Source: Alligator mississippiensis
Taxonomy: Eukaryota > Chordata > Crocodylia > Alligatoridae
Assembly (NCBI RefSeq): GCF_030867095.1
Contig: NC_081830.1
Coordinates: forward strand, 33,897,832 to 33,961,831
Direction: 5' to 3'
DNA: 64,000 nt
Part shown: positions 44,809 through 61,177 of the stretch, one piece after another
Layout of the letters: each line of letters starts with the position of its first letter
How positions within the stretch are numbered: position 1 is the stretch's first letter
Notes under the pieces: generated by a model
Database searches by the model: none
Told to the model about the DNA's origin: nothing
The model's input: only the letters and a program-made list of their open reading frames with translations
Made by a program: the position numbers and the translations under genes

Positions 44809-45905
44809 TGTGACAGGGAGCAAGAGACCCTTGTCACTCTAAGTAGAGAATGCAGCAGGCCAGGCCAGGCTGGAGCACAGGCTGGCCATTAGACAAAGGG
44901 GAAACCCCTGTGTGTGGCTGGTAAGTCACATGACCAGAAGGGGTGGGGCTTAGAGGCATATAAACCCAAGCCTGATGCAAGGTGGGAACCAGCAGTCTAG
45001 CCCTGTATGCTGCAGGAAGCAGAGCTCTAGGGAAGGAGGGGCTGAAAGACAGCTTGGCAAGCACCCAAGCCACCCATGAGAGCTGGGAGGTGAGAGCCCA
45101 AAGAGAGGTAGGCCCACAGGATGGCATAAACCCAGAGTGGGAGAGAGTTTTTATTGAAAGGGGTCACTTGTATTTGCATTATGTTTAATTTGATACTGGA
45201 GGACTGGATTGTGTCTATGGGGGGTGTCATGAAAACCACAGGGGTTCATAGAGCCTGGTGGGGGTCAGGGACCATGCTGAATGGCATGAGAACAGCCTGG
45301 CTTGGGTCAGGGACCTAGGAGGCTGAGTGTTAGAAAAGCAATTTTGCTCAAGTCAGGGACCCCAGGGGGCTGAGAAGTAAAAGAGGACCCTTGCCTGGAC
45401 CCCTGGAATCCCAGGGGGCTGAAGAGGCCAAAAAGGGCAAGCCAGAAACCAAGGTCTGGGGCAGTGGACCTAGGATGAGCAGGGGCAAAGTCAAGGAAAA
45501 AGGCTGAAGCCATGAAGGCTGAAGTCGTGTCAAAGGTTTGAGGCCTGGGGGTGGGGCTAAGTGGCCCCTCCAAAGTGATCGAGTACTATCAGTGAGGCAT
45601 GGGCATAGTTAGACATGAGGACAGAGACCACAAATGCAGCCCATAAGGCAGCTAGTTCTTCGAGGCACTGACAGGGCCGTGAGGGCCACAGATTAGTGCC
45701 CAGGGGGCAAAACTGAAACAAGTTGGTTGAGGACTTGGGGCTTACTTCAGGATGCTGTGGCAGGCTTCCTGTACTCTATAAGAAACATCAAGGCATAGTG
45801 GGTGAGGTTAAAAAGGGAGGGTACCCCTAGGAGCCAGAGTGGGGCAGGAGTCACTAGGTCACTAGAGGGCATCACGACCACCCCTCGGGCCAGGCTCACG
45901 ACCCA
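44809..45905 (+). mobile_element. LTR-like element, copy 2, inserted in the minisatellite
   Basis: Starts TGTGACAGGGAGCAAG right after minisatellite sequence and ends near CTCACGACCCAGACC just before the minisatellite resumes. It contains the same ordered blocks as the 33.7-kb copy, including the TATA box GGCATATAAACCC. At about 1.1 kb it is longer than copy 1 because of extra GGGGTCAGGGACC-type repeats. No coding sequence; a clean 5-bp target duplication was not found. Confidence 0.6.
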
Positions 45906-45924
45906 GACCCCTAGCCGTATTCTT

Positions 45925-46180
45925 TTTGTATACACTATTCATCCCATGCACTCAGCCTGCATCCATTCCACCCCGATCCACATTCATGTCATATGCCCCA
46001 ACATCCATTTCTTCCACATCCCAAATCAGGTTTCATCCATGTGTCCCAACTGACATCATTCCATACTACCAGCCCACCTCACCCTTTACACCCCACCCTC
46101 CAATCATTCCATATATCCCGGCCTCTTCCCCCGCTACACCCAACCCCACATTAGTTCCATACAGCCAACCCAGTTAGTGT
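45925..46180. repeat. Minisatellite, second block
   Basis: Resumption of the CATCCATTCCACCCCGATCC-type array between the LTR-like element and the CR1 at 46233. Confidence 0.75.
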
Positions 46181-46232
46181 TCAGAGGCAGGCTTGGAGTG
46201 TGCTGGTCCATGCTGCCTCCAAGGGCTGTGAT

Positions 46233-47130
46233 ATAGTTTCATAGTTTCATAGTTGGTAGGGTCGGAAGGGACCTGAGCAGATCATCAAGTCCGATCCCCT
46301 GCCATGGCAGGAAAAAGTACTGGGATCAAACGACCCCAGCAAGGTGTTCATCTAACCTCCTCTTAAAGACCCTCAGGGTAGGAGCCAGCACCACTTCACT
46401 TGGAAGTTGGTTCCAGGTCCTAGCCGCCCTGATTGCGAAGTAGCACCTCCTGATGTCTAGTCTGAATCTACCCTCTGCCAGCTTGTGACCGTTATTTCTA
46501 GTCACTCCTGGTAGTGCTCGGGGGAACAGGGACCCCCCCGATGCCTGCTGGTCCCCTCTGACTAATTTGTAACAGGCCACTAGATTCCCCCTCAGCCTTC
46601 CCTTGTGGAGGCTGAACAGGTTCAGGTCCCTTAGCCTCTCCTCGTAGGGCCTGCTCTGCTGCCCCCTGATCATGCAGGTGGCCCTCCTCTGAACCCTCTC
46701 AATGCTGTCCACATCTCTCCTGAAGTGCAGCACCCAGTACTGGACGCAGTACTCCAACTGTGGCCTGACCAGTGCCGCATAGAGGGGAAGGATCACCTCC
46801 TTGGACCTGCTTGAGATACATCTGTGGATGCATGACAAGGTGTGGTTGGCCTTCCTGACCGCATCCCCACACTGTTGGCCCATGTTCATTGTGGCATCAA
46901 TAATGACTCCAAGATCCTTTTCTGCCTCTGCACTGATGAGAAGGGAGTTCCCCAGCCTGTAGGTATGCTGCTGGTTCTTCCTCCCCACGTGCAGCACCTT
47001 GCACTTGTCAGTGTTGAAACCCATCCTGTTCTCATCTGCCCACTCCTGTAACCTGTCTAGGTCCAATTGCAGCCTATTCCTCCGTATGATTGGCACTGCT
47101 TCACTCCCATCCAACAGCTCCTCCAAGGTT
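46233..47130 (-). mobile_element. 5'-truncated CR1 LINE (3' 0.9 kb)
   Basis: A single 266-codon minus-strand open frame (47126-46326) covers the CR1 ORF2 C-terminal region: LDRLQEWADENRMGFNTDKC, KVLHVGRKNQ, LPLYAALVRPQLEYC, RAARTWNQLPSEVV and a DEHLAGVV end. The 3' UTR ends in a TTTCATAG octamer tail repeated about 2.5 times (46233-46253). The intact frame makes it one of the younger CR1 copies here, although it lacks endonuclease and the RT catalytic core. Confidence 0.92.
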
Positions 47131-48744
47131 TACCTAAGTGGCTGTTTTTTCATTAGTACCTCCTCAGCATCTGCTAGGATCAACTTGGCAACCAGATCTG
47201 ACTTTTTTTCTTGTTACTTAAACAAAACAAGGGTGTTGCAGGCTGGCATTCAGTAGAACATACTGAGGTATGGATGAGGTACCTGATATTGGGTTTGTTG
47301 TGGCCATGGTGGGGGATGATCTCTTTATCAAGGCCCTGGTACACAATATCCATCTCAGTGTGCAAAGTGGGAGGCCCCTTCGGTGCCCTGGGGGTTAGCC
47401 CTGGACAGCTTCCCCAGGGTGGGAGACTGTGAACCTCAGTGCACAAGCCAGACACATGGGGTATGGCTTACTCCCGCTCTATGAAATCTTACCCTTTTCT
47501 TCACCCTGCTATCTCCTGCCTGGCCCTCGGGAGTTTGCCTTTCAGCCCATGCTCTGTAAGAGCCCTCTCCCCTGACCACCCCGGATGCACCACTTGAGTC
47601 TTCTGCACAATGTCCAGTGAATCTGCCTCTGAAACTCACCCTGCAGACACCTCTACAGACTCATGCTCCGTACCCTCTTTTCTTGTCCTTCTGTCCCACT
47701 GGGAGAACAGCAAGCAGGACTTCCCACCACCTGTGAAAGGCAAGGCACACGAGGGCTTAGCCTCTGCACCCAAGACCTGCTGGGGAATAAAGGTTGATGA
47801 CTCTTGCACAGAGCCTCAAGCACAGGTGCACTGATGCTGCCATTCATGGTGTCTCCAGTGACTTCCCCTTCCATACACCTACCTTGAGTGTGCCAGGCTG
47901 CAGCTGTCAGGCAGTGGCTTCAAATTTGAGGCTGCAGCCTGCCAACCTCCAGCTGACCAGTCAGGCTGGGCAGGGCTGGCTGGAAGCCTCTGTCAGGGTC
48001 TAGCTATCCGCTCACTCCCCACCACTGAAGTGGCCAGCTGGGATCAGCTGGCCTTGCACTTCCCTCCAGATAAACCCCGGTATAGGAACAGGATGTGTCT
48101 GGGCCATATGGCTTACCCTGAAACCAGGCTGCTTTGGTGTTTCCCCCAGCCCCCACCTTGCTTGATCTCCTGGCTTCTCAGCTTGGGTCGCCCTCTGACT
48201 CCGCATTCCACCTGATCCCCCAGCTTCCTGACTAAGCCTGTTCTCTGACCCAGGCCCAGATTGACCTTGTGGCCACCCACAACCCAGGATGACAGCAGCC
48301 CCTGGCTGGGCTCCCCCAGAGTGCTGTGCTGAGGTGCTGGCTGCTCTCCTTTCCATACCTCCTTATATGCACCCACCCCAACCATAGCACCACAATGCTG
48401 TAAGACCTTCTCACTGACTTCCTTCTGGCCAAGATGGCCCTCTGGGTGGGTGCTTTGTCACGGCAGGGCTCCTTTCTCTTCCCTTGTCATGTCAAAAGTC
48501 TGGGCAGAGCTCCTTTGGGAACAGGCCATGGGCATTTTGGCCCCTTGCAAGAGTCATGAATAACACCTGGGGGTTCTCTACTTGATGCCACCCTAGGAGC
48601 CCTCATGTTGAATCAGTTACCTCGCCTGACCCTTTGTTTTCTTTCTATTGCTTGTCTCCAGATTCAGTTGGGATCTGGCTTTCTTTCTCCCCCTCAGCTG
48701 CAGGGCTGAGGTGTTAGTTCTCTGTGGACCTCGGCCCACCCATC
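47131..48744. other. Intergenic, possible LTR-like part, otherwise unrecognised
   Basis: Roughly 48000-48450 has a CTGGGATCAGCTGGCC start and CT-rich words similar to those at 31.8-32.2 kb. This suggests a decayed LTR, but no ends are visible. Nothing else is recognised. Confidence 0.4.
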
Positions 48745-49130
48745 TCAGGGCTTCAACTCGATCTGCATTCATTTCACACACCCAACCCACTTTTATTCCA
48801 TGCTATTTCCCCGCCAGCTATGCTTACTCACACCCAGCTCTCCAAACCTCACTTCTCTTATACACACCTGCTCAGATGCATAGAATGCGTACTGGTCTGT
48901 ATTCAGTCCCCATCCTAACCCACCTTCCATCTCTGCCCTAATAGGCGATCATTTCATACACCCAACCCCAATTTTTTCCATACTCCTGAAGCCCTTTTTG
49001 GCCCTTCAGGACACACAGACATCCACATCCGTTCCACACCCCCTGCCCACTTCCATTTGAAAAACCAGCTTACTTCATTCCACCCATCCCCACGCTGCAT
49101 TCACCCCCCGACACATATACACACAGCAGT
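48745..49130. repeat. Minisatellite, third block
   Basis: TGCATTCATTTCACACACCC-type words return (for example near 48770 and 49070), more diverged than in the first block. Confidence 0.6.
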
Positions 49131-49384
49131 TCACAGGCCTGCCCCCTCTGTGGGTCTCCCCTGAAGTTGTCCCCTCCAAAAGGGGAGGTGGGGACTGCCC
49201 TAACCTATAGGCAAATCCTGTTCAGTTTCTCCTGCCCAATATGGAAGAGCAGACAACCTGAGCTGCTGCTGGGGTACCACTGAAGTGTGCAGCCCCTTGC
49301 GCCAAGACCTAGCACTTGCTTTTCCAGCAGCTCCCACTCCTTCTGGTTCTCTTTGCCTCCGTCCCACTTGCCACATCAGGGATA

Positions 49385-51005
49385 ATGAAGACCAGAGTAC
49401 CATAAAGTTATGGGAATGAAGTGCTAGATGGGATGTCCAGTCATCATCTAGTCCTACTTCTTCATGGAAGCAGGATCAGGAATACCTGAAATGCCCCCAA
49501 CGGATGTTTTTCAAACCAGTTCTAAAACCCACAAGTGAAGGAAATGCCACAGTATCCTGATGTCTCCTGTTCCTGTCCATAACTTGTCTGATAGTTAGAA
49601 AGCTTGGCCTAACATCCAACCTAACTCTTTGCTGAGAATTAAGCTGATTTCTCCTTGCCCTTCTCATTGTGAACGTGGAGAACAATTGATCATGATCTTC
49701 TTTATAAATATCTTTCATGTCTTGGAAGACTGCTAACATCTCTTGGGCATATCTGGGATTCCTTAGCTAAACCTAATTCCTTCCACCTTTCCTTTAGGTT
49801 ATATTGTCAAATTTTCTTACCATACCTGTTGCTCTCCACTGGACTCTTTTCCATTTGTCTCTTTCTTACAGAGCAGAGCCCCCGAATAGCCTCCTTTCTC
49901 CATCTGAAGCCTCACCAGCACTGAACAGAATGGAGTAATTATCTTCCATGCCTTACATGGGACACTTCTATAAATACATCTCAGGATGGAATTTGTCCCT
50001 TTATTTGTAATTGCATCCTACTGTTGATTCATATTTGTGACCTGCTATTACCTCTAGATCCTTTTCTGGCAGACTGCTGCCTACCTGCTTATTTATCCAT
50101 GCATTTGATTTCTCCTTTCCATGTGTGCCACTTTGCCCTTATCTTTGCACAACTTCATTTTATTGAATTAAGATCTTCTCTTCCATTTGATTTTGAATTC
50201 TGATCCTGTTCTTCAGAGTGCTTGAGGGCCCTCTTATCCCTTGGTTCAATACTCCACTTCAGACCCTTTGCTGATAATTACTTTTTGACAGTGATTTTAC
50301 AACTTTTTTACTCCTTGTGGTGATTTCATCTAGACCCTATTTCTCTAGTTTTCTTGTGAAAATGCCATGTGGGACAATGCCAAAAGCTGTGCTAAATTCA
50401 AAATATCCCATATCTACTGCCTCCCCCTTATCCATGAGCCTAGTTATCCATCAAAGAAGGATTGGTTTGATAAGATTTTTCTTGGCAATCCCATGTGGGA
50501 TTTTCTTTTTCACCTCAAGATGCTCATTAAATAATTGTTTAATAAACTTGTTCCAGGACCTTTCTCTGGATTGAAGTGAGGCTCACTGGTCTGATTCCCT
50601 GGGTCCTGCTTGTCCCCCTTTTTAAAGGTAGATGATTGTTGCTCTTTCTTCATTCTCTGGGTCTTGCATTGTCCTTCACAAGTTCTCAGATATCACCATT
50701 AGTGGTTCAGAGATTGCTTCAGCTTCTTCCTGATGTACTGTAGGATGAATTTCATCAGGCCCTGCATCTCCTTCAGATACTGTTTGAGCTGGTCTGTCCT
50801 TATCCTGGCTTATGCTCTTGTTAAAATTAGTTGCATTATGTGTCTGGTCGCAATTTAATTTTTTTCATGGAAGTATTGAATAGTTCACTTTCATCTGCAT
50901 CAGCCATTATTAACTCTCCTTGCCTGTTAAACTCTGGACCTATATTGTCTCTCATTTTCCTTTTGCTTCTAATGTGTTTATAGAACATTTATGTTGCCGC
51001 CTCTT
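49385..51005 (-). mobile_element. Old CR1/L3-type LINE fragment, 1.6 kb
   Basis: The plus-strand text carries the inverse of RT and 3' blocks, for example GATTTCATCTAGACCC, CCATGTGGGACAATGCC, GATCCTTTTCTGGCAGAC and TCCTTGCCCTTCTCATTGTG. Frames are heavily broken. An AGACTGCTAACATCTC block and the 3' region lie near 49400-49760. Diverged and inactive. Confidence 0.7.
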
Positions 51006-52589
51006 CTCCCAATGGCTGGAAGCATCTAGGCAGGGGGCATAGCTTGTGAACCTATTGTTCCCCATCCCAGGATGGTTGCTGCACATGCCCTGCATTCACA
51101 CCCTACCCATGTGCCCCCATATGTCCCCATTCCCTCCTGAGCCCCATCTGCTTAAGCGATAACACCCCCAAGTGCCTTGTTGTTCTAGGAGTCAGACAGG
51201 AGGGACAAAGGCCTCCCTTTCTGCTGACTTCATGGGGTAGCCAGGCACCCTCACCCATCTTCATTCATGGGGGGATAACTGCTCCCTGCCCTCACATTCC
51301 TACAGAGCTCCAGGATCCTCAGGAAAAAAGGTGGTGACCCTCCCCAATAGCTACGCAGAAGGACTAGGCTTGGCTTTCAATCTGCAGGAAACTCTGCTCC
51401 TTGTGGTGTTGAGGGATTCCTGGTAGTATAAGAGTTTCTTTCTAATCAAAAAACACCCCAGCAAGAAAGCAGGGAATGCTGATAGATTGCAGAGGGAATA
51501 AGAGAAGGCTCCAAGTAGGGGCAGTTGCATTAGACAGACCCTTGATGCACTGTGGGATTGCTGCTCCATGGTACAATCAGACCAGCCGACTTGAAGTGGT
51601 TCCTCCATCAGGCCACTCTTCTGACAAATGCCATTCTCTGCAACAAGCAAGCCATGGGAATGAGAGTATTTTTAGCCAAACCTGCCAGAGACATAGCTTT
51701 GGGGAAAGAAAGAAGCCTCTGAGGTATAGCATGGTAAGAGAAATTGTCTTTAAGAAACTGTGTCAGTTACACCTGACTCCAAGAAGGCCAAAAAAATACA
51801 GGTTGTCTGGGGACAGGGAGAAATTGTAGGGAAAGTGATGACTTTCATATGACGGATACATCCATTTACCAAAGCATACTGAGGTGTAGCCCGTAGCCTA
51901 ATATTACAACAGGCTGAACGTTAATTACTCCAAGAACCTCCTCTGCAGCTTTCTCATGGAAATGGTTTCACTTGCTGAAATAAAGGATGAATCTCTCATC
52001 TGTTAGTCCGTCCAAATTATGGATAGCTTCTCACTGGAAAAGAAGACACTGCTTTCAATTACAGCTATTTTTTAAAACACAATGAGATATTATTGTTACA
52101 GTAAATTAATGCATTTGTTATACACACAACAAAGAGGGCATTCAGATATTGGGTTATCAATTATTCAATATTCTGATGAAGCAATTTCACTCAAAATTAC
52201 TTTTGACACATTTCTTTGCATTTTAATAAGTAGACTAGTCTTGCCATAGTGTGTTGAGAGGAGTCAAGATACAACAATCTTTCCATTAAGTAAAACACCA
52301 GAAGCAAAGGGCCTTGGAGGGATTATCTAGTCACTTGGGTTACTAAAAAAAATGGGTCATTCTTTGCTTGTGTAGTGTTTCTCTAATGGGAAAGTGGGAA
52401 ATTCTTGCAATGGTTAAGGTCGCATTTCTGGAGGAGCCACTTCACATCAGCTGCTTGAGGGTTAGTTTCACCAAAGCTCCAGTGAACTTTCCAATGCTGT
52501 GTTCAGTGTAAAATGGGTCTAAGATAAAGGGGATGTATGGGTGATGCATTGGTCAGAGATACGACAGGCCACTTAAGAGCTGCAGCAGC
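51006..52589. other. Intergenic, nothing recognised
   Basis: Mixed sequence with no supported feature. Confidence 0.5.
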
Positions 52590-53216
52590 TCCCAACAAGA
52601 GGTTGGATAATATTGGTCAGGTGTGATCTAGGTGTATCAATACCTATATTCTACTGTGGGGATTTCTTAGGCTTCTGGGCTTTACTGTTTGCCATCTGGG
52701 GTGGGGAAGGAATTTATTTCCCCTTCTGTTATTGCACGTCAGGGTTTTATTTCACCTTTCTCAGAAGCAGGGTCTTGGCTACAGCCAAGGCTGAGGATTT
52801 TGACTGGGCTGTGTCAATGCTTCTGTTGGGACGAAAACCCAGAGGTTCCTGGCTAGAGGGTCTTGTCTCTTCTTTCAGGGTCAGGAAGGAATATTATCCC
52901 CTGTTTGGACTGGTGTGGGCTTGGGGGGGGAGGGTGTTCCTTCCTCTGCAGTGGGGGCATGGCCTTCTTTCTGGGATCTCTCAAACATATTTTAATAATC
53001 CTTCCAGCAGCAGGACATTAGTCACTGCTGTCCCCCTACTTAAACCATACTAAGCTTGGTGGTTGCGTGAGTTGAGTTGCCTGTGCAGTTTTAGTAATAG
53101 GGTAGAGAAGGATTTGCTTGGGAGGATCTGGTCTCAGGCAGGGCATTGGACTAAATGATCTCTGGAGGCCCTTTCTCACCTGATTTCCCTATTGTTTTGT
53201 GAATCTATGAAATTGA
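52590..53216 (+). mobile_element. LINE 3' UTR remnant (CR1/L3 type)
   Basis: Blocks include GGTCAGGAAGGAATATTATC, CTTCCTCTGCAGTGGGG and the terminal GCATTGGACTAAATGATCTC followed by TGGAGGCCCTTTC and TTGTTTTGTGAATCTATGAA. This is the 3' end format of CR1/L3 LINEs. A 146-codon frame inside (52613-53053) is part of the repeat, not a gene. Confidence 0.65.
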
Positions 53217-56827
<3,611 letters not shown>

Positions 56828-57119
56828 TAAAGCCCGCGCCCTCCCCCGCGGCTCCTGCCCCTGCCCCTGCCCCTGCCCTGCCCCGGGGGCACCGGCGGGG
56901 CTGGGGACAGCTGCGTTTTTACTTTCATTATGGGCCACCCGAGGCACAGCGGCGCCCGGCTCGGGCTGTCCAGCCGCTGGGACTTGTTTACCGACTTGGA
57001 AAAGTCTCTAGCAGCCCCCCCCCCGTGCCCGAAGCGCGCCCTGGCAGCGCCAGCCTGGCCCCACGGCTCCCTCCTGACCCTACCCGCTGAAATCCCCCCC
57101 AGCCCCCGGTGCTGCCCGT

Positions 57120-57138
57120 GGGGGGGGGGGGGGGGGGG
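57120..57138. repeat. Poly(G) run, 19 bases
   Basis: Uninterrupted G19 followed by TTGGG in the early part of IGF2BP2 intron 2, on the transcribed-sense strand. Quadruplex-prone and of uncertain exact length. Confidence 0.95.
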
Positions 57139-60100
57139 TTGGGTTTTGTTGTTTTTCGGGCTCTGCCATGGCTGAGCACCGCTGGCGGGCGGCGTGATGC
57201 GGGCTGTGTCCTCCATGCCGGCCTGCCCACCAGGCGCTGGGGGCCACAGCACCTTGGCTCGGCTCCGGAGAGCCCCAGCTGCTCCAAGCCAGGTTGCGGG
57301 GCCATGGCGGCCTGGCCCGAGCCTCCCGAAAGGCTGGTCTGGTGGAGGCGCCAGGGTGGGGTGCGGGAGCGGGACCACCCCAGGGTGGCACCAAATGCGG
57401 TGCAGCCTAGATGGAGCGCTCTCTGTGCGCGCAGGTGAAGCTGCCGCTAACCCCCGGGTTGCATTGTCTTTGCCTTCATTTTTATTCCGGCTGCGGGCAG
57501 TGACATGTCTCCCCTTGGTGGCTCTCCTGATTTGAGATGTGACGCGTTCATAAAAGCCTTTTTTATTTTTTTTTGTTTGGTGGGGTTTTTTTTTGTTTGT
57601 TTGTTTTTGTTTTTTCTTTTTTTTGGTGGCCATTTGGGTTGGGAGGAAATTAAGGCGAAGCCCTTGATCCTCCCAACTCGGATTTGATTTTAGACGTTGT
57701 TCTAATGCTGGCAATAGAAGCAACTGTTATTGTTCTACTGGGGCAGCTGTTTAGCACAAACTTCTGTAAACTGACAAGGTTTGCTGCTAACGTAGGGGCA
57801 GGCAGTTTTTAATCTTCAGAAATACAGCTACGGGCAATGTAACAGATACAGAGGTCTAGCAATTCAAATGGTTCCAGCAGGAGTGGTTGTGGGGTTTTTT
57901 TTGTTTTGTTTTTTTTAATTTATTCCCCCCCCACACCCTGGAAGGCCTGGCTTGGGCCATCTCTTGCAGGGATGGTAATAATATTTAAACTGCATTTGGA
58001 AGGGAGAAAGTTGCGTGTACCATTTTGACTCGAGTTTTTCTTCTTCTTTTTTTTTTTCTTTTTTGAGAGAGAGAGCGAGTTCTGGTCTGTTAACGTGGGA
58101 CTGTGTCCCATGTTGGTGAAACTTTTTGAGCAGGGGAGAAATCCTCTTCTCATCCCATGTATTGAATCCAAAGAAAGTGCCACGAGAGACTGACGTCACA
58201 ACCCTTAAAGAGTGATGGGATCAAATATGGCAGGGCACTTCTGAATGTGCAGTCTTACTGGGTCTTTTCCTGCTCTGAATCTCCCCAGCGATAGGCAGGA
58301 AGATGAAAACTTCAACACCAGTTTCTCCTTGAAAATACCTTTGTTGCCTGCTAGATACTGCAGTAGTTCCAAGGCTTGGGATGTGTTGTTTGCATTTGAT
58401 GCGAGCTTTGTACAGAAGCGTTACAAAACGGAACGCAGGGTTTTGCTTTTACCAACGGGAGGTCTCCCCTTCCTTTTCACGTATTTACAATTACTTTGGT
58501 CATTTGAAGGATCCTTGACTTGAACCTTTTTACCAGGTGTTTAGAAGATTGAATCTCAGGATATGTAGGATGTGTAATTTATTTATATTTTTAATTAAGT
58601 GTGTGTGTGGGGAGGAAGCCTAGAATTTATTGTATAGCTGCAATGTTTTTTGAGCACGTGTCTGTGTAAAATGTCCATGTTTTGTGATTCAGTGGAAATG
58701 CAGGCTAAGTATACAGACTGCATACAGGACTCTCAAATGTGTTAACTTGGTGCTGCTGCTATTTCAGTCTCATACTGGAGGTTTTCAGTGTGGTGGTTTT
58801 TCAAGTAGTATTTTCAAAATACATGGGAAGTAAGCGTGTACAGTCAAAGCTCCGTGAGAAATGGTTAATGTTTGGCAGCATGTATGACATGGCTCCTAAT
58901 GCACATATGTGAAGGATGTGACAGTGTTGGGGTTTCTTCTACAATGAACACGCACAATTCTACCTAAAACAACAAAACAAAAAACCCCCCAAAGGGGGGA
59001 AAAAGCCATACATAGTGTTTCGAAGCAACTAAATCTCTTCAATAACTTTTTCTCGGCGTTCTTGCACTTTTAGGACTTTTGTTAGAATGACAGAGGTTAG
59101 ATCCCTGTGAGTTAGAAGCACAGGTCTCTGGGGAAGGCTTAGTTTCCACGTCTGTTACTTCATGTTGCATTAAGAAAAAAGATGTGAACTGTGATTTCAT
59201 CCTTACTGCAGCCTTAGTAACTGTGGGAGGGAAGAGGGGGTGGTGAGGGAGGGGAGGTCCTAATGTTACCTATGGGGGGGAAAAAAATCACTGCACAGTC
59301 CAGAGAAAAATGTTCGTATTTTTGTTGCCCCCCTCCACAGCCCTTTAATTTTACTCTCCTTTCAGCTGCGCCCAAGTTCTCTACTTCAGCTTGGAACCTT
59401 GATTTCTTTTAATTGTTGAAATCTGATTTAAATCTTGTCTTTCCCTACCCCCCTCTCTAAAAATATAGTTGGGCTGTGTTTTATGTACTTTGTCAGTCTA
59501 GTGGTGTATCAATAAGGTTGTACTTTTCATCCTGTTTTTTATTACGTTATTTTGACCTGGAATATGGGCTCTCACAGTTGTGCCTGTGGTTTTTCAATAG
59601 GTGCCCCTTGATGTATTCTAGTGTTTGTGGAATTTCTGTATCAAGGCAAATCTCCCATGTAGCTTTTAGGAGTTGCCCAAATTTTGCTGCTCTTGCCCTG
59701 TGCTCGCAGGATTCAGGCAAAATTCCCCTTGGCTTTGGAGGGGGATTGTTTTTAATTAGATGTGTAGTATTTGAGGACTTTCCATTTTATATAGATGATG
59801 TTACTCTCCTATCGTTTTAATACCATGTGACCATAATGTAGTGAATATACCCAGGGGGCACCTCTCCTGATCCCTAGATTTGATCCAAGCTGAGTTTATA
59901 TAAAATATTCTAAAATGTTTTGGGTCCAGGTTTGTTTTATGCTTTATTGGTTTTGGTTGACACACTTTATGCTGTGACATGTTTGGACTGGGAGTGCAGC
60001 ATTTGAATGGTTTTGTGTTGGATTTAATTGAAGAAGGGAAACATGATAAGATGTCTGTTAAAATGTGTTTGAAATCTCTCTGGATGTGCAGACAGTAAGA

Positions 60101-61140
60101 TTCATTCCTACTGCTAGGTTTAGTTAATAGAATTTTCTTGAGTGTCTTCAGGAACTGTTTTGCTTTTATTTATTTCCCACCCCCCAAAAAATACAAATTA
60201 AAATGACATCCATTCTAATCCAAAGGTGTTTACATAGCTTAAAAAATAGTGTAAAAGGGTTAGATGCAGCTCTGCAAATTGATTTCTGCACACCTCCACG
60301 TGGTAACACAGACCTGTTGGAGGTGAGCGAGCTGGTGGGGGGGAATATCATGAAGTACTGCAGGAAAGTCTATGACTTTGCCTTTCATGAGTTAAAGCCC
60401 AGCAATTGTGTTCTCTCTCTCATGCAAATTATTTTTGTCTCCTATAGGAATGTTAAAGAAAACAGTATCCCAATTGTATTTATTTGTATGTACAACATTG
60501 TGTATAGGCAAACTCAGTTTTTAAAAACCCACTTTATTATAACATCAATTTTAAATCCATTAGAAACAAAGAATACATTATTTGGTTAAAATAGGATGTT
60601 TTCAGCCTGTTTCAAGAATCTGCTGAATTGGAAATGTAACATTTAAAAGAAATTTTGCAACTGTGCTTTTAATTGAGATTTGTTATAGTTTGAAACTATG
60701 ATTATTAATTATAGTCACTGAATACCTGATTAATATTAATAAATATTAAACAATTATGCATTTTTTGTGAAATACTGAAAAAAACAAAAAAATCACTACA
60801 ATGTTAAATCTAATGTAGTGTGTATTTGGCAGAAATAAAACAGATCAATTTGGTAAAGAGTGATAATATAGCAAGTAATTCAATTTAGTGTTACCATAAT
60901 GCTTTTAATTCTTAGCGTCTTTATTGCTCTTTTGTTTTAAGCTTCTACATTATTTTTAAGTGTGAAAAACAAGAGCACCAGGAACATGTAGAACAATGGA
61001 CTGAGCAAGAGAATGAGAAGAATCTTTAATTCTAATTTAATACCAAATTTCTAAAATATTTAAATATTTAGACCATTTAAAATATTTTATTTGTGCTATT
61101 GAATAGCAAACTGGTGGTGGATGCCTGTTCTGATTTACGT

Positions 61141-61177
61141 AAAAAAAAAAAAGGAAAAAAAAAAAAGAAAAAGAAAA
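61141..61177. repeat. A-rich simple repeat
   Basis: Runs of A broken by single or double G, in AT-rich intron. Confidence 0.85.

Noticed and set aside
44804..45910. 5-bp target duplication for the LTR-like element
   Set aside because: CTCAT before the element and CTCAC near its end are similar but do not fall at a TG...CA boundary, so I do not claim it.
52613..53053. 146-codon open frame
   Set aside because: It lies inside a CR1/L3-type LINE 3' UTR remnant and has no domain.
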